Shown here: positions 1-8,184 of the stretch, in pieces
How positions within the stretch are numbered: the first letter of the stretch is position 1
Layout of the letters: every line of letters begins with the position of its first letter
NCBI RefSeq assembly: GCF_000403355.2
Contig: NZ_KE159646.1
Coordinates: 1,074,726-1,138,725 of the forward strand
From: Adlercreutzia caecimuris B7
GTDB lineage: Bacteria; Actinomycetota; Coriobacteriia; Coriobacteriales; Eggerthellaceae
Direction: 5' to 3'
Length of the DNA: 64,000 nt
Position numbers and translations under genes: made by a program
Notes under the pieces: model-generated
Database searches by the model: none
What the model saw: the letters and a program-made list of their open reading frames with translations, nothing else
What the model was told of the DNA's origin: nothing

Positions 1-273
1 GTCGCAATCGCCGCCTCCTCCCTGCCCGTGGCCGTGGAGATAGGCCATGTCGTGGTCATGGTTCTCATGGGCCGCATCGAGCACCACGTTGAAGTCGCAC
101 ACGTCCAGGCCCGACTTCACCACTCGTGCGATGTCAACGGAAAACCCCTCCACATCCAAGCTTTCGAGCGCCGCGCGCACCACCTCTTCCCGCGCGCCGA
201 CGTCCAGCAGAGCTGCCGCGCACATGTCGCCGCTGATGCCCGAAGTGCATTCCAGATACAGAAGCCTGGTCAT
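1..273 (-). CDS. larC: LarC, nickel-pincer cofactor insertion protein, N-terminal part
   Basis: Only the first 91 codons are inside the window; the gene runs off the left edge. LarC (with LarB and LarE) builds the nickel pincer nucleotide cofactor of lactate racemase and related LarA enzymes and inserts the nickel using CTP. The visible start, MTRLLYLECTSGISGDMCAA, has the family signature in which an acidic residue and a conserved SGxSGDM loop follow the first beta strand. A His/Asp-rich stretch near residues 75-85 (HENHDHD, HGHGHG-like) fits metal handling. The ATG is preceded by AAGGAG and lies one base after the larB stop, so the two are translationally coupled. LarA and LarE are not in the window. 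Confidence 0.9.
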   Translation of the reverse strand, partial: MTRLLYLECTSGISGDMCAAALLDVGAREEVVRAALESLDVEGFSVDIARVVKSGLDVCDFNVVLDAAHENHDHDMAYLHGHGQGGGGDCD

Positions 274-274
274 G

Positions 275-1126
275 TCAGCTCCTTCGCAAGTTCAAATGGT
301 TGATGGCGCTTGCCTGGAAGGCGGCGCCGAAGCCGTTGTCGATATTTACCACCGAGACGCCGCTCGCACACGAGTTCAGCATGGCCAGAAGCGCGGCGAT
401 GCCCCCGAAGGAGGCTCCGTAGCCCACCGAGGTGGGCACCGCGATAACGGGGCACGACACCAGGCCGCCCACCACGCTGGCAAGCGCCCCCTCCATGCCG
501 GCCACCGTTACCACCACGCGCGCGGCGGCGAGTACGTCGGCGCAGTCGAGCAGGCGATGAATGCCGGCCACGCCCACGTCGTAGAGACGATCCACCTCGT
601 TGCCGAGGAACTCGGCCGTAAGCGCAGCCTCCTCGGCCACGGGCATGTCGCTCGTGCCGGCGGCAGCCACCACCACGCGCCCGTCGCCGTCGGGTGCGGG
701 CATGCCGCCGAAGACGAGCAGGCGCGCCGTCTCGTAGTACGCAAGCGGCACCGGCCGAGCCGCCAGTGCCGCCGCCAGCGAGGACGAGCCTTGGGGCGCA
801 ACTCGCCGTTGCGCCTCGTGCCTTTCCCAAGCCGTCGCCACCACTTGGGCCTTCTCAGCACTCACCCGCGTGGCCAGCACCCGCTCCTGGCCGCCCTCGA
901 TGAGCGCCGCGGCAATGGCGGCAATCTGCTCAGCCGTCTTCCCCTCGCCGAAAATCACCTCGCCTGCGCCCTGGCGGGCCGCCCGATCGAGATCGGGTCG
1001 GGCGAAGTCGAGGGCAGGGCCGTTGCAATCGGTATCCACAAAGCGCGCCTTTCTTCCCGGCAAATCACATCGGCCGCCCCGGGCCGAATCTTCAACGTCT
1101 ATGATAAATGTTTGAGCTGACTCCAT
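275..1126 (-). CDS. larB: LarB, pyridinium-3,5-biscarboxylic acid mononucleotide synthase
   Basis: LarB carboxylates nicotinic acid adenine dinucleotide at C5 and hydrolyses it, the first step of nickel-pincer cofactor synthesis. The 283-residue protein has the expected N-terminal helix pair ([13 protein letters not shown] near residue 57) and an AIR-carboxylase (PurE-like) second half with [16 protein letters not shown] near 150, and [15 protein letters not shown] and [20 protein letters not shown] in the last third. It directly precedes larC. No good Shine-Dalgarno precedes the first ATG. A GTG at 1039, with GAAAGG eight bases upstream, is an alternative start that would keep the whole conserved region. 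Confidence 0.9.
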   Translation of the reverse strand: MESAQTFIIDVEDSARGGRCDLPGRKARFVDTDCNGPALDFARPDLDRAARQGAGEVIFGEGKTAEQIAAIAAALIEGGQERVLATRVSAEKAQVVATAWERHEAQRRVAPQGSSSLAAALAARPVPLAYYETARLLVFGGMPAPDGDGRVVVAAAGTSDMPVAEEAALTAEFLGNEVDRLYDVGVAGIHRLLDCADVLAAARVVVTVAGMEGALASVVGGLVSCPVIAVPTSVGYGASFGGIAALLAMLNSCASGVSVVNIDNGFGAAFQASAINHLNLRRS

Positions 1127-1176
1127 GTCTAGAGAAGAACAGGCAATCGGAGATGCGAATCGAAAGAACAGGGAAG

Positions 1177-1201
1177 AAAAACGCCCCGGGAAGCCGGGGC
1201 G
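1177..1201 (-). terminator. Intrinsic terminator after the MerR gene
   Basis: On the minus strand an 8-bp G+C stem (CGCCCCGG/CCGGGGCG, 1182-1201, loop of four) is followed by five T. It lies 35 bases past the stop of the MerR-type gene and separates it from larB. Confidence 0.85.
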
Positions 1202-1236
1202 AGCAAATGCGCGTCGTGCGTCTCGGGAAGAACGCC

Positions 1237-1620
1237 CTATTCCTCGGGGCGCAGGGCGCGCTCGCTGTCGGCCATGATGTCATCGTAGTGATCGATCTTG
1301 TACTGCAAGCGCTCTAAGGCGCGCTCCAGATCGGCTATGCGCTCGCGAATGGCGATGCTCTGGCGGGCGAGCAGCTCCTTGCGGGCCTCCCGCGTGCTGT
1401 CGCCTTGGTCAATGAGCTCCATGTACTCCACGAGCGACTCGATGGACATGCCGGCATCCCGCATGCACTTGACGAACTCCACCGCGTTGCAGCTGGCCTC
1501 ATCGTAGTCGCGGATGCCGCTGCCGTTACGGGGCACATGGCGCAACAGGCCGATGCGCTCGTAATAGCGCAGCGTATCGGTGGAGACACCGTAGCGCTTG
1601 CTGACTTCCGCGATCTTCAT
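1237..1620 (-). CDS. MerR-family transcriptional regulator
   Basis: 127 residues. The N-terminal winged helix-turn-helix ([20 protein letters not shown], then ERIGLL) is typical of MerR proteins. It is followed by a second DNA-contacting segment ([24 protein letters not shown]) and a long dimerisation coiled coil (residues 75-115). No cysteine pair typical of metal sensors follows the coil, so it resembles the effector-less or small-molecule AdhR/SoxR-like branch. The start with AAAGG a few bases upstream was chosen over a GTG/ATG extension of 17 codons that lacks family similarity. It stands alone with its own terminator; target genes are unknown. Confidence 0.85.
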   Translation of the reverse strand: MKIAEVSKRYGVSTDTLRYYERIGLLRHVPRNGSGIRDYDEASCNAVEFVKCMRDAGMSIESLVEYMELIDQGDSTREARKELLARQSIAIRERIADLERALERLQYKIDHYDDIMADSERALRPEE

Positions 1621-1806
1621 TCGGTCCCTTTCAACGCAGGAGCTGCATTCAGCCACTCTCGCAGACTGCATGTCAATTAGACCATATGGAGTAGGCTACA
1701 AGTCAAGACCGCATCGCCAGATTCCTCCGAATGACTCCCCGCCTGCGCCTCTCGCGCACAGGCGGAGCGCATCCGCGCAAGACCGAGCCCCGCGCCGTTG
1801 GTGCCC

Positions 1807-2424
1807 CTACGCCGAAGGGGTCGCCAACCTGTCGCGCAAGACGCGCAGAGCGCATCCCCGGTGCGAGATGGCGTTCTTCTCCTCCTGGCTCACCTCGGCC
1901 AAAGTGCGCTCGCCGCCGAAGGCATCGGGGAAGAACAGCGGGTCGTAGCCGAAACCCTCCTCGCCGCGCGGTTCGTGGCCGATGGCCCCCTCCACGGTAC
2001 CGCGAGCCACCGTCTCGGTTCCATCTTCGTCGATGAACACGAGAGTGCACGCGAAGCGCGCCGCGCGCTCGCCATCGGGAACCCCCGCTAGCTCCGCGAG
2101 CAACTTCGCATTGTTAGCCGCATCATCGCCGTCGGCGCCCGCATAGCGCGACGAGTACACCCCGGGTGCTCCGTCAAGCGCGTCCACCTCGAGCCCCGAG
2201 TCATCGGCAAGCACCGCGCAGGCAAGACCCGCCGCCTGAGCCGCCGCCCGGGCCGCCTCGGCCTTGATGCGCCCGTTGCCCTCGAAACTGTCGGCGTCTT
2301 CCACGGGGTCGGAGGCAAGCCCCGCCTCGGCAAGCGTGCGAAACTCCCAGCCCTCGAAGTCGAGCGCCGAGCGGATCTCGGACACCTTGTGAGCGTTGTT
2401 GGTGGCGATGACGACGGTCTTCAT
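1807..2424 (-). CDS. rdgB: RdgB/HAM1-type non-canonical purine NTP pyrophosphatase
   Basis: 205 residues. It hydrolyses dITP, XTP and similar deaminated purine nucleotides to monophosphates and so keeps them out of DNA. Seen: the N-terminal substrate loop (VIATNNAHKVSEI), the metal-binding ADDSGLEVDAL segment near residue 70, GVYSSRYAG just after it, and the late GFGYDPLFF and KNAISHRG motifs. The ATG is preceded by AGGAGG that overlaps the end of murI. Third gene of an ldt-murI-rdgB run; murI with rdgB is a common pairing in other bacteria. Confidence 0.95.
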   Translation of the reverse strand: MKTVVIATNNAHKVSEIRSALDFEGWEFRTLAEAGLASDPVEDADSFEGNGRIKAEAARAAAQAAGLACAVLADDSGLEVDALDGAPGVYSSRYAGADGDDAANNAKLLAELAGVPDGERAARFACTLVFIDEDGTETVARGTVEGAIGHEPRGEEGFGYDPLFFPDAFGGERTLAEVSQEEKNAISHRGCALRVLRDRLATPSA

Positions 2425-2435
2425 GGAAGGTCCTC

Positions 2436-3338
2436 CTAGTTCACGGAAACGGTGGGCAGTTCCACATGCCCCGCCACGTCCATGGGACGGGCGAGCACGC
2501 GGCTGCCGAAACGGCGGAACTCCTCGACATCGGGGCCCGTCGTGAAAAACGCGTGCGCCGGCACGTTGCCCGGGCACGCGAGGCTGTGTCGCCGCCGCAG
2601 AATATGGTCCACGTCGCGCGCAGTCTCGTCAGCCGACGAGACCAAGGTAACGGGGCGCCCCACAACCCCGCCGATGAGCGCCTTCAGGAGCGGGTAGTGG
2701 GTGCAGCCCAGCACGAGAGTGTCTATCTCGCAACGGCGCAAAGGCTCCAGGTACTCGCGGGCGATCTCCTCGAACTCGGGACGGATGTAGACTTTCGAGG
2801 CGTCGGAGAGGTAGTCCTCGATGGGGCCTTCCGCCATTTTCAGCCCCAGCTCGGCAATCTCCACGAAACGCGGCGTGGCCGTCGAGAACACGGTGATGCC
2901 CGCGTCGATATGGCGGATGGCATCGGAGTAGGCGTTGGATTCCACCGTGCCCTTGGTGGCGATGACGCCCACGCGCCGGTTCAGAGTAGCGTGGGCCGCA
3001 GCCCGCGCGCCCGGCTCCACCACGCCCACCACCGGCACCGGGAAGACGCGCTGGGCATGGGCGAGGCCGGCGGCGGTAGCCGTGTTGCAGGCGATGACGA
3101 TCATCTTCACATCGTGGCCCAGAAGCCATGTGCAGATCTGCTGGACGAAACGGTCTACCTCGGCCTGGTCGCGCGGGCCGTAGGGGCAGCGAGCGGAGTC
3201 GCCGAAGTACACGAGGCTCTCCTCGGGCAGGCGCTTCTGGAGCGCCCGGGCCACCGTGAGGCCGCCGTAGCCCGAATCGAAGACCCCGATGGGCCGGTTG
3301 TCGTAGCCGTCGAGGCCGTCGGCGCGCATCTGCTCCAC
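2436..3338 (-). CDS. murI: Glutamate racemase
   Basis: 300 residues. Converts L- to D-glutamate for peptidoglycan. The two catalytic cysteines sit in VIACNTATAAG (about residue 84) and LVLGCTHYPLL (about 200); the N-terminal IGVFDSGYGGLTV and YFGDSARCPYG are the other family signatures. A GTG start with AGGG nine bases upstream was used; an ATG three codons further in is possible. Lies 10 bases after the L,D-transpeptidase gene and 11 before rdgB, so a cell-wall operon is likely. Confidence 0.96.
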   Translation of the reverse strand: MEQMRADGLDGYDNRPIGVFDSGYGGLTVARALQKRLPEESLVYFGDSARCPYGPRDQAEVDRFVQQICTWLLGHDVKMIVIACNTATAAGLAHAQRVFPVPVVGVVEPGARAAAHATLNRRVGVIATKGTVESNAYSDAIRHIDAGITVFSTATPRFVEIAELGLKMAEGPIEDYLSDASKVYIRPEFEEIAREYLEPLRRCEIDTLVLGCTHYPLLKALIGGVVGRPVTLVSSADETARDVDHILRRRHSLACPGNVPAHAFFTTGPDVEEFRRFGSRVLARPMDVAGHVELPTVSVN

Positions 3339-3348
3339 GACAACTGCC

Positions 3349-5076
3349 CTACTTGTGAACGACGACCACGTCGCCGACTTCCAGCACCTCGTGGAGTTCC
3401 TTGGCCTTATCGGGCGGTAGGTTCACGCACCCGTGGCTGCCGTGCTCCTTGTACCACTTGCCGCCGAACTTTGCCTGCCAGCCGGCATCGTGGAAGCCGA
3501 TGGAATTGTCCTTAAAGGGCATCCAGTACTCCACCTCGGTCTCGTAGTCCTTCGTGCCGTCGGGCTTGTAGCCGCGCAGCACCGACTTGCCGTCGTTGGT
3601 CTTGATGTAGTAGGTGCCCTCGGGGGTGTCGCGGCCGTCCTTGGGAAGACCGCTCACGATATCGCTCTCCCACAGCACCTTGCCGTCCTCGTCGAAGAGC
3701 GTGGCGTGCTGCTTTTTCAGATCCACATCGATGTAGCGGCTGCCGAAGTCGCGCCCGTGCTCGTCGGGAGCGGTCGCGGCATTCTGCTTCATCACGATCT
3801 CGATGGTGCCGCCCTCGCCCGCTTCCAGGGCCTCCTTCACCTTCTCGGCCGTGGCCTGGCTGTCGGTGATCCAGCCGTAGTCGCCGCCCTTTACGGTGAA
3901 TTTCTTGCCGTCGGGACGCGTATAGGTGCGCGTGGCGCCCACCGTGTCCATGGCGTTCACCTTCTCCTGAACCATGGACACCAAAGGCGTCGCATCGAAG
4001 GACACCGTCAGGTCGTCGGCCACCTTCACCTGCTCGGCGATGGCCTCCTTGTCGATGGCCAGCACCTCCTTGCCCGCCATGGTCAGCGTAAGCGCGCCGT
4101 CCATGTAGGTGTTGGCCTGCTCGCGGGCCGCGGCCAAGGCCGGATCGTCCTCGGTGACGGACGGCTTGGCGAGCACGGCATCGGTAAGTTTCACCTTCGG
4201 GGCGAAGTTCACCGTGCCCTTGGTCACCTGATCGAGCACTACGTCGGCCAAAAGGGTGTTACCCTCCTCCTCGGGCTCGATCTTGAAGGCCTGGGCGGCA
4301 TCGTCGAAAGCCAAGCTTGCGTTCTTCGGCGCCTGGCCCTTGCTGTTGACGGCGTCTACCGCCGCCTGAATGGTGTCGGCCAACGCCGTCTCCTCGAAGG
4401 TGGAGACCAGATCCTGGGTATCGTCGTGGTTCTGGAACACCTCGTAGGGCCATGCCCACGGATCCATCTGCGAGAGCAGGTTGTCGGCAATGGCCTGGGA
4501 ATCCAAGGTCATGCCCATGTCCTTGGCGGCCAAGGTCAGATCGAGCCCGTGGCCCTCCACTTTGAAGGTGTAGTCTCCCAGCACCCCGTCGAGCATCTCA
4601 TGCACCTCGTCGGGCGTCATGCCCGAGATGTCCATGTCGAGGATGGAGGTATGGGGGAAGAAGCGCCCCATGAAGACGAAGACCCCCGCGAAGTAGATGA
4701 TGGCGACGACGCCGACGAGGGACGCGACGGCAATGCCGAAGATCTTGAGGCCCCGGCGCTTGCCGGAGCCGGGGGGATTGGGGTTCACCTGATAGCCGGG
4801 CACATAGCCGCCCTCGCCCGCGGGCGCCAGATGCGGGGCCTGGTACGGAGCAGGCGGCGCAGGCGGCACGGGGGTTCCTCCCGCCGCACGCTTTGGCGCG
4901 GTGGGCTGCGCGGGCATCGCCGCGGTCGGCTGCACCGCAGGCGCGCCAGAGGGGCGACCGCGCGGCACCTCTATCTTCCCGCTGCGCCCCGCAGGACGCG
5001 CAGGCGCGGGCGCCTGGGCCCCGGAGGGCTGCTGCTCATTCGATTTTCCGTGTCTTCCCTGGTTATGCTTGGCCAT
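3349..5076 (-). CDS. Membrane-anchored L,D-transpeptidase (YkuD) with peptidoglycan-binding region
   Basis: 575 residues. Likely makes 3-3 peptidoglycan cross-links or attaches proteins to the wall, acting outside the membrane. Order of parts: a Pro/Ala-rich, basic cytoplasmic leader (1-105), one membrane segment (about 110-135), a long extracellular region with repeats of the type that precedes YkuD domains (PG_binding_4/VanW-like, 140-430), and a C-terminal YkuD domain whose active site is HGSHGCVNLP near residue 548. The leader is rich in repeated Pro-Ala-Gln. Heads the operon with murI. The ATG was chosen because the Lys-rich MAKHNQGRHGK start is followed by the only good leader. Confidence 0.92.
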   Translation of the reverse strand: MAKHNQGRHGKSNEQQPSGAQAPAPARPAGRSGKIEVPRGRPSGAPAVQPTAAMPAQPTAPKRAAGGTPVPPAPPAPYQAPHLAPAGEGGYVPGYQVNPNPPGSGKRRGLKIFGIAVASLVGVVAIIYFAGVFVFMGRFFPHTSILDMDISGMTPDEVHEMLDGVLGDYTFKVEGHGLDLTLAAKDMGMTLDSQAIADNLLSQMDPWAWPYEVFQNHDDTQDLVSTFEETALADTIQAAVDAVNSKGQAPKNASLAFDDAAQAFKIEPEEEGNTLLADVVLDQVTKGTVNFAPKVKLTDAVLAKPSVTEDDPALAAAREQANTYMDGALTLTMAGKEVLAIDKEAIAEQVKVADDLTVSFDATPLVSMVQEKVNAMDTVGATRTYTRPDGKKFTVKGGDYGWITDSQATAEKVKEALEAGEGGTIEIVMKQNAATAPDEHGRDFGSRYIDVDLKKQHATLFDEDGKVLWESDIVSGLPKDGRDTPEGTYYIKTNDGKSVLRGYKPDGTKDYETEVEYWMPFKDNSIGFHDAGWQAKFGGKWYKEHGSHGCVNLPPDKAKELHEVLEVGDVVVVHK

Positions 5077-5328
5077 ATCGTGCTTTCGTGGAATCGCTCG
5101 TCAGGACGGGGCCGCAACGCCCCTCTCTTTGGGAAAGAATTATACGACACTCCCCCGCATGCGAGAACGGGCATCCTCGGCCTCGGCGTTACTTTCACAC
5201 ACGCGCGGCCGCCCGCGCCCCGGCGCGGGCCATTTACCACGGCCTGTCCACGAAACTTACGCGAGTTTCAGAAGTATTCCCAGAACATGACTGGTTTTCT
5301 TAAGATTTGGAAGGCGTCTGCGACGGCT
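5077..5328. other. Intergenic region between ssrA terminator and ldt-murI-rdgB operon
   Basis: About 250 bases with no convincing gene. It should hold the promoter of the minus-strand cell-wall operon, but no clear -35/-10 pair stood out to me. The right end is the T-rich tail of the ssrA terminator. Confidence 0.5.
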
Positions 5329-5376
5329 GGGAAAAGAGAAGCCCCTCTGACCAGGCAGGTTTCCAGTCAGAGGGGC
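5329..5376 (-). terminator. Intrinsic terminator of ssrA
   Basis: On the minus strand the stem GCCCCTCTGACTGG pairs with CCTGGTCAGAGGGGC (5341-5376), and is followed by TTCTCTTTT. It starts 10 bases beyond the encoded CCA end of tmRNA. Confidence 0.9.
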
Positions 5377-5386
5377 CGAACGGTTC

Positions 5387-5766
5387 TGGTGGAGGCGCGG
5401 AGAATCGAACTCCGGTCCATACTAAATCGTCCACGAGGCTCTACAAGCTTAGTTGGCGATCGGGCTTCGGAGCGGATCGGTTCGCCAACCAACGTGGCCG
5501 CTCCTAGTCGGTTCAATCTTTCCCGCGGCCATACCGACTACGTGCCGCGGGGCATTCCCCTCAAATGACGCCTTGCCCGGTTCGGGGAAACACCGGGGTC
5601 GGCGATCACCAAAAACTGCGGTTAGGCAGCCATGGCGGCCGGCATGTAGTAGCCGGTCTTAGAAGTGTTTTTGCCAATTAACTTGACGTTACCCCTGTTT
5701 AACGTGGCGAGGAGACCACGACCTGCTCCTCGTTTCGGACTTACCATGTCGAAACCAGTCGCCCCC
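5387..5766 (-). ncRNA. ssrA: Transfer-messenger RNA (tmRNA)
   Basis: About 380 nt. The 5' end GGGGGCG pairs over seven bases with the 3' CGCCTCC, followed by an encoded ACCA. The 3' domain has the tRNA-like T arm (GGTTCGATT-type, here GAGTTCGATTCTC), and the 5' domain has the canonical GGTTTCGACA. The tag frame on the minus strand near 5690-5622 reads ...KTGYYMPAAMAA then TAA, so the degron ends in AMAA rather than the commoner ALAA. Works with SmpB (7712-8179) to free stalled ribosomes. One-piece, not permuted. Confidence 0.96.
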
Positions 5767-5782
5767 AAAGGGTTGCCGTCCC

Positions 5783-5810
5783 ATTCTAGCGGCCGCGCCT
5801 TTCCTGTCAA
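5783..5810 (-). promoter_or_regulatory. Sigma-70-type promoter of ssrA
   Basis: Minus-strand TTGACA (5805-5810), 16-base spacer, TAGAAT (5783-5788). The mature 5' end is 17 bases past the -10 box, which leaves a short leader for RNase P to remove. Confidence 0.85.
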
Positions 5811-5888
5811 GGGCAGCACAGCCGCCTGCGGTGCGGGTGCGGGCGAGCGCGCGGCCGCCCGCATCCGCGCCAGGCAGCTGGTGGCCGT

Positions 5889-6842
5889 CTACTGGGCCAC
5901 GGTCACCAGCTCGGTGCCGTCCAGATCGTAGTCGTCCAGGCACAGGCTGTGGCGCGCCGGCTCGTCGTAGGTGCACCAGTAGTAGGTGCGGCTCGCCGCG
6001 GAGTAGCAGTCGCTGAACATGGTGTACTCGTAGCGGCCGTCGCCCATCTTGCCGGCGCCCTTGCACATCGAGCAGCCCTCCAAGGTGCGGAACAGGCGCG
6101 TCACGTTCGCGGCCTCGCCCTCCTCGGTCGGGTAGTTCGCGTTCAGGTAGGCGGCGCGCACGAAGCGGCTGGCCGGGTCATAGCCGCCCGGGAAGCCCAC
6201 CATGCCCGCGCCGGTGCCGAAGGCCTTCAGGGTATCGCGGGTCCAGGTGACCGGCTCCGGGTGCTCGTTGCTCACGTGCAGGTAGTTGCGCACGTTCTCG
6301 GCATGCCACGGGAAGGGCGGCTGGTTGGTCAGCACGTCAAGATCGTCGTCGTACACGTGCATGCCGTCGGCCTGGCACTCGATGACGATGGACTCCTTCG
6401 CGTCACCCACGATCCAGTGCAGCTGGGCCACGGCGTAGCCCTCGTTGGGGGCCTTGGCCACGAGCGTGACCTTCTTAAGCGCGGAGCGCACCTCGGCCAC
6501 GGTGGAGAACTGCGAGGCGATCCACAGCGGGAACTCATAGACGGCCAGGTTCACGCCGCCCTCGGCCGGGCCCTCGGCGAACTGGGCATAGCCGGGGAAG
6601 TTCAGGCCGCCCACGGCGAGTCCCGCCTCGTTGCCGCAGTCGAAGTAGCACGGAGCGCCGTTCACCACGATGGCAGTGCCCACGCAGGCGTACTTCGGCT
6701 CGATGGCGCCGAGGAAGGGCGACGGGATGCGCGCGCCGCGGGGCGTGACCACGACCCTCTCGCCGTAGGACTCGCACCAATCCAGATTGCGACCGAAGTA
6801 CATATTGCCCTTGCTGTCAGAGAAGCGGACACCTGTGCACAT
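5889..6842 (-). CDS. bsh: Bile salt hydrolase (choloylglycine hydrolase family)
   Basis: 317 residues. An N-terminal nucleophile amidase that cleaves glycine or taurine from conjugated bile acids, in the cytoplasm. All catalytic and binding residues known from the Clostridium perfringens enzyme are present: Cys2 (exposed after Met removal), Arg18, Asp21 (GRNLDW), Asn81 in GGLNFPGYA, Asn173 in LTNQPPFPWH, and Arg226 in YDPASRFVRAAYL. The Asn in the GLNFP loop and the PASRF context favour bile salt hydrolase over penicillin V acylase. AGGAG lies six bases before the ATG. Monocistronic; the upstream gene ends in a strong terminator. Confidence 0.92.
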   Translation of the reverse strand: MCTGVRFSDSKGNMYFGRNLDWCESYGERVVVTPRGARIPSPFLGAIEPKYACVGTAIVVNGAPCYFDCGNEAGLAVGGLNFPGYAQFAEGPAEGGVNLAVYEFPLWIASQFSTVAEVRSALKKVTLVAKAPNEGYAVAQLHWIVGDAKESIVIECQADGMHVYDDDLDVLTNQPPFPWHAENVRNYLHVSNEHPEPVTWTRDTLKAFGTGAGMVGFPGGYDPASRFVRAAYLNANYPTEEGEAANVTRLFRTLEGCSMCKGAGKMGDGRYEYTMFSDCYSAASRTYYWCTYDEPARHSLCLDDYDLDGTELVTVAQ

Positions 6843-6865
6843 GATGATCTCCTAAGTCTCGGAAA

Positions 6866-6897
6866 CGAAAACGGGAGCGATCGGCCCGATCGCTCCC
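6866..6897 (-). terminator. Intrinsic terminator after the acidic protein gene
   Basis: Perfect 11-bp stem GGGAGCGATCG/CGATCGCTCCC (6873-6897), loop of three, followed on the minus strand by GTTTTCGTTT. Ends the 7599-6976 transcript before bsh. Confidence 0.85.
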
Positions 6898-6975
6898 GCC
6901 CATGGTAGGCCCGCACCTCATGCGACCGCCGTGGCGGCCCGGCTCGGTTGCCGTTTTGACAGCGACGCGTCGCCG

Positions 6976-7599
6976 TTACTTTTTCTTCTTCAAGAAGCTG
7001 AGCGAATCGGCGATCTCATCGAAAGTGCCCTTCAGCTCTGCGGCCACGGCGGCACCGTCCTTGTAGATGGCGTTCACATCCTTAGTGGCCGCCGCCACGC
7101 CCTCGCGGCTGATGCCCAGATCGAACTCGTCGCCGTCGGAGGTGCGCTCCACGCGCACGCCATCGTCGTCATTGTCCTCGTCGACGTAGTAGTACTCCAC
7201 CTCGTTGCCGTCCTCGTCCAGCAGGATAAAGCCGATCTCGTTGTCGAACTCGTCCACGATGACCGCGTGCACGTCGCCGTCCTCGATCTCCATCTCGATG
7301 ATCTCGCTCTCCTCTTCGGGCTCCTCTTCGATATGATAGCCCTCAAAGTTCAGAACGTCGGCCTCCTCATCGGCGGCCACGGCCTCTTCCACCTCTTCGG
7401 CGTCCCAGCCGTCGTAGTCGGCCTCGTTATCGGCCATGAAGCTGTCGTAGGCATGCTCCACGTCGCTTTCCGCGGCGTCCTCGCCGAAGATCTCGTCCTC
7501 GTCGTCCTCCGCGTCCTGAAGCTCGGTCTCCTGGTCGGTCCACTCGGCCTCGGTCTCGCCGGTCTCCTCCATGCTCTCAAGCTCTTCGTCCAGGCCCAT
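6976..7599 (-). CDS. Highly acidic protein of unknown function
   Basis: 207 residues, not recognised. The first half is dominated by Asp/Glu (for example EDDEDEIFGED and EEPEEESEIIEMEIEDGD), so the predicted pI is very low; it ends in a Lys-rich FLKKKK. A repeat-like beta segment with HAVIVDEFDNEIGFILLDED and VEYYYVDEDNDDD lies at residues 110-150 and resembles the DUF1292-type pattern of short acidic proteins, though I cannot confirm that. No signal peptide or membrane segment. AAGGAG lies seven bases before the ATG. It sits 112 bases downstream of smpB. Confidence 0.75.
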   Translation of the reverse strand: MGLDEELESMEETGETEAEWTDQETELQDAEDDEDEIFGEDAAESDVEHAYDSFMADNEADYDGWDAEEVEEAVAADEEADVLNFEGYHIEEEPEEESEIIEMEIEDGDVHAVIVDEFDNEIGFILLDEDGNEVEYYYVDEDNDDDGVRVERTSDGDEFDLGISREGVAAATKDVNAIYKDGAAVAAELKGTFDEIADSLSFLKKKK

Positions 7600-7711
7600 G
7601 GCGTCGCTCCTTTTGTCGTGTCCGTCCTTCAGCGGCAGCGCGCAGACGCGCCCGCGATTTCATGATGCCACCCGTCGGCGTTGGGCGCGCGCGGGCGGCG
7701 CTTTCGTTTCC

Positions 7712-8179
7712 CTACCGTGAACGCTCTTTCATGGCGCGGTCGATCTCGCGCTTCATGTCGCGCTCCCTCATGGAGGCGCGCTTGTCGAAGAGCTTCTTGC
7801 CGCGGGCCAGCGCCAGCTCCACCTTCACGCGGCCGTCGGTGTTGAAGTACATCTTCAAGGGCACGATGGCCAGGCCCTTCTCGGCCACCTTCGCCTCCAG
7901 GTAGCGGATCTGCTTCTTGTGCAGCAGAAGCCGGCGCTTGCGGTCGGGGTCGGGATTGAAGATGGACCCGTTGGCGTAGGGCGGGATGTGCACGTTGTTC
8001 AGCCACACCTCGCCGCCGCGGATGAGCGCGAAGCAGTCGGTGAGCTGGCAGTGGTTGTCGCGCAGCGAGCGCACCTCGGTGCCCGTCAGCTCGATGCCGG
8101 CCTCGTAGGTCTCGAGCACCTCGTAGTCGTGCAGGGCCCGGCGGTTCTTCGCGATGACCGTCTCGTCGCGCTTCGCCAC
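7712..8179 (-). CDS. smpB: SsrA-binding protein SmpB
   Basis: 155 residues. Binds the tRNA-like domain of tmRNA and brings it to stalled ribosomes. Seen: KNRRALHDYEVLETYEAGIEL, GTEVRSLRD, GEVWLNNVHIPPYANG, the RKRRLLLHKKQI helix, and the basic C-tail needed for decoding-site contact (REIDRAMKERSR). The GTG start was chosen because similarity begins at AKRDETVIAKNRR; the in-frame extension upstream is Arg-rich antisense noise overlapping the peptidase gene. Five bases separate it from that gene's stop. Confidence 0.96.
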   Translation of the reverse strand: MAKRDETVIAKNRRALHDYEVLETYEAGIELTGTEVRSLRDNHCQLTDCFALIRGGEVWLNNVHIPPYANGSIFNPDPDRKRRLLLHKKQIRYLEAKVAEKGLAIVPLKMYFNTDGRVKVELALARGKKLFDKRASMRERDMKREIDRAMKERSR

Positions 8180-8184
8180 GGCCC

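Noticed and set aside
3433..5568. 711-codon open frame on the plus strand
   Set aside because: Antisense to the L,D-transpeptidase and tmRNA; composition is His/Val/Gly-rich in the way antisense frames of high-G+C genes look, and it runs through the ssrA gene.
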